Below are positions 5,407-6,176 of a DNA stretch of 6,176 nt, one piece after another. The DNA comes from an uncultured Lachnospiraceae bacterium. GTDB taxonomy: Bacteria; Bacillota; Clostridia; Lachnospirales; Lachnospiraceae. The stretch is from assembly GCA_948468325.1 (NCBI GenBank), contig CAOKHR010000153.1:1-6176 (forward strand), written 5' to 3'. How positions within the stretch are numbered: the first letter of the stretch is position 1; each line of letters starts with the position of its first letter. The position numbers were made by a program, and so were the translations under genes. The notes under the pieces were generated by a model, which worked only from the letters and a program-made list of their open reading frames with translations, ran no database searches and was not told where the DNA came from.

Positions 5407-6176
5407 ATGAACACGATGACACTTGATATTGGGGGTACTGCAATAAAATCCGGCATTTTCAAAAACGGTGTTTTATCAGATGTCACAGAAACCCCTACCG
5501 AAGCAAACCAGGGCGGTGCACATGTTGTAGAACGCGCAATTGAAATAATTGAAGATTACCGTGCGCGCCATGATTTTGGACAAATCGGAATCAGCACTGC
5601 CGGACAGGTAAATCCGGCAACTGGAAGCATCATCTATGCCAACAGCAATATTCCCGGATATACAGGCACCAGATTAAAAGATACAATGGAAAAAACATTC
5701 GGACTGAAAACCTTTGTAGAAAACGATGTCAATGCCGCTGCGATTGGAGAATCTGCATTCGGAGCCGGCAGAGATCTGGATGACTTTGTATGTCTGACGT
5801 ACGGAACCGGTATCGGCGGCGCGATTTTTACCAAAGGCAGGATCTATTCCGGCAGCAGTTATTCCGCCGGTGAATTCGGTGCAATCGTAACACATCCGAA
5901 TGACCGCAATCCCGAAAAAGATATGTTTTCCGGATGCTACGAACGATATGCCTCCGCTGCTGCTCTCGTCAAAAATGCCATGCTCATAAATCCGTCCCTT
6001 TCAAACGGACGGCTGATCTTTGAACATCTGGAGGATGAAACCGTCAGGCGTCTCATCGATGACTGGATTATGGAAATCATATACGGACTGACTTCTGTCA
6101 TTCACATCTTAAATCCCTCCTGCGTTATACTTGGCGGAGGAATTATGCAGCAGCCTTACATATTCGAACGGCTTCT
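5407..6176 (+). CDS. nanK: ROK-family sugar kinase, probable N-acetylmannosamine kinase, C-terminus cut off by window edge
   Basis: Cytoplasmic kinase expected to phosphorylate N-acetylmannosamine at C6 with ATP, linking NanA to NanE. The open frame gives 256 residues before the window ends; ROK kinases have about 290-320. Motifs are DIGGTAIKSG (7-16, phosphate loop), GISTAGQV (61-68), VENDVNAAAIGE (104-115) with catalytic Asp107, YGTGIGGAI (132-140) and VILGGGI (240-246). There is no N-terminal helix-turn-helix, so it is an enzyme rather than a NagC-like repressor. The usual ROK zinc site is missing: GEIGH reads GEFGA (155-159), and the CxCGxxGC cluster is reduced to SGCYERYAS (175-183). The Fusobacterium nucleatum NanK structure was likewise reported to lack the zinc site, which fits this assignment. 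ATG at 5407 follows AAGGAGG (5394-5400) by 6 bases. The gene faces away from the operon and shares its promoter region. ROK membership is certain; substrate is inferred from context. Confidence 0.88.
   Translation, partial: MNTMTLDIGGTAIKSGIFKNGVLSDVTETPTEANQGGAHVVERAIEIIEDYRARHDFGQIGISTAGQVNPATGSIIYANSNIPGYTGTRLKDTMEKTFGLKTFVENDVNAAAIGESAFGAGRDLDDFVCLTYGTGIGGAIFTKGRIYSGSSYSAGEFGAIVTHPNDRNPEKDMFSGCYERYASAAALVKNAMLINPSLSNGRLIFEHLEDETVRRLIDDWIMEIIYGLTSVIHILNPSCVILGGGIMQQPYIFERL

Noticed and set aside
5634..5895. Minus-strand open frames within the kinase gene
   Set aside because: They are antisense to conserved ROK motifs and have no credible start region.

Overview
This window carries a sialic acid uptake and catabolism locus, most likely from a Gram-positive, gut-type Firmicute of the Lachnospiraceae kind (Ruminococcus, Blautia or Dorea relatives). 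The clues are strong AGGAGG ribosome sites, TTG starts, moderate G+C coding DNA with very AT-rich spacers, a lipoprotein solute-binding protein and a CUT1-type ABC importer. The genus is inference only.

Six genes run on the minus strand as one apparent operon, read from right to left. They are a sugar-binding lipoprotein (3851-5203), a MalF/UgpA-like permease (2863-3759), a MalG/UgpE-like permease (1943-2848), a YhcH/NanQ-family protein (1446-1910), N-acetylneuraminate lyase nanA (517-1434) and N-acetylmannosamine-6-phosphate 2-epimerase nanE (1-506, C-terminus cut by the window edge). Spacings from the first permease onward are 10-32 bases. Several ribosome sites overlap the stop codon of the gene before, which suggests translational coupling. 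The exception is the gap after the binding-protein gene, which holds a perfect 12-bp-stem hairpin (3797-3828) that probably lowers expression of everything downstream.

A divergent plus-strand ROK-family kinase, probably N-acetylmannosamine kinase nanK, starts at 5407 and runs off the right edge. The 203-base spacer 5204-5406 contains a near-consensus minus-strand promoter, a weaker plus-strand promoter and two inverted repeats that could be operators or RNA structure.

Together the genes give a pathway: import of a sialic acid (or an anhydro form), ring opening or anomer conversion by the YhcH protein, cleavage to N-acetylmannosamine and pyruvate by NanA, phosphorylation by NanK, and epimerisation to N-acetylglucosamine-6-phosphate by NanE. 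The window shows no transporter ATPase, sialidase, regulator, nagA or nagB. The importer probably borrows a shared MsmK-type ATPase. I see no wholly new system. The points most worth checking are the kinase's lost zinc motif, the changed substrate-pocket residues in the lyase, and the regulatory structures in the two spacers.
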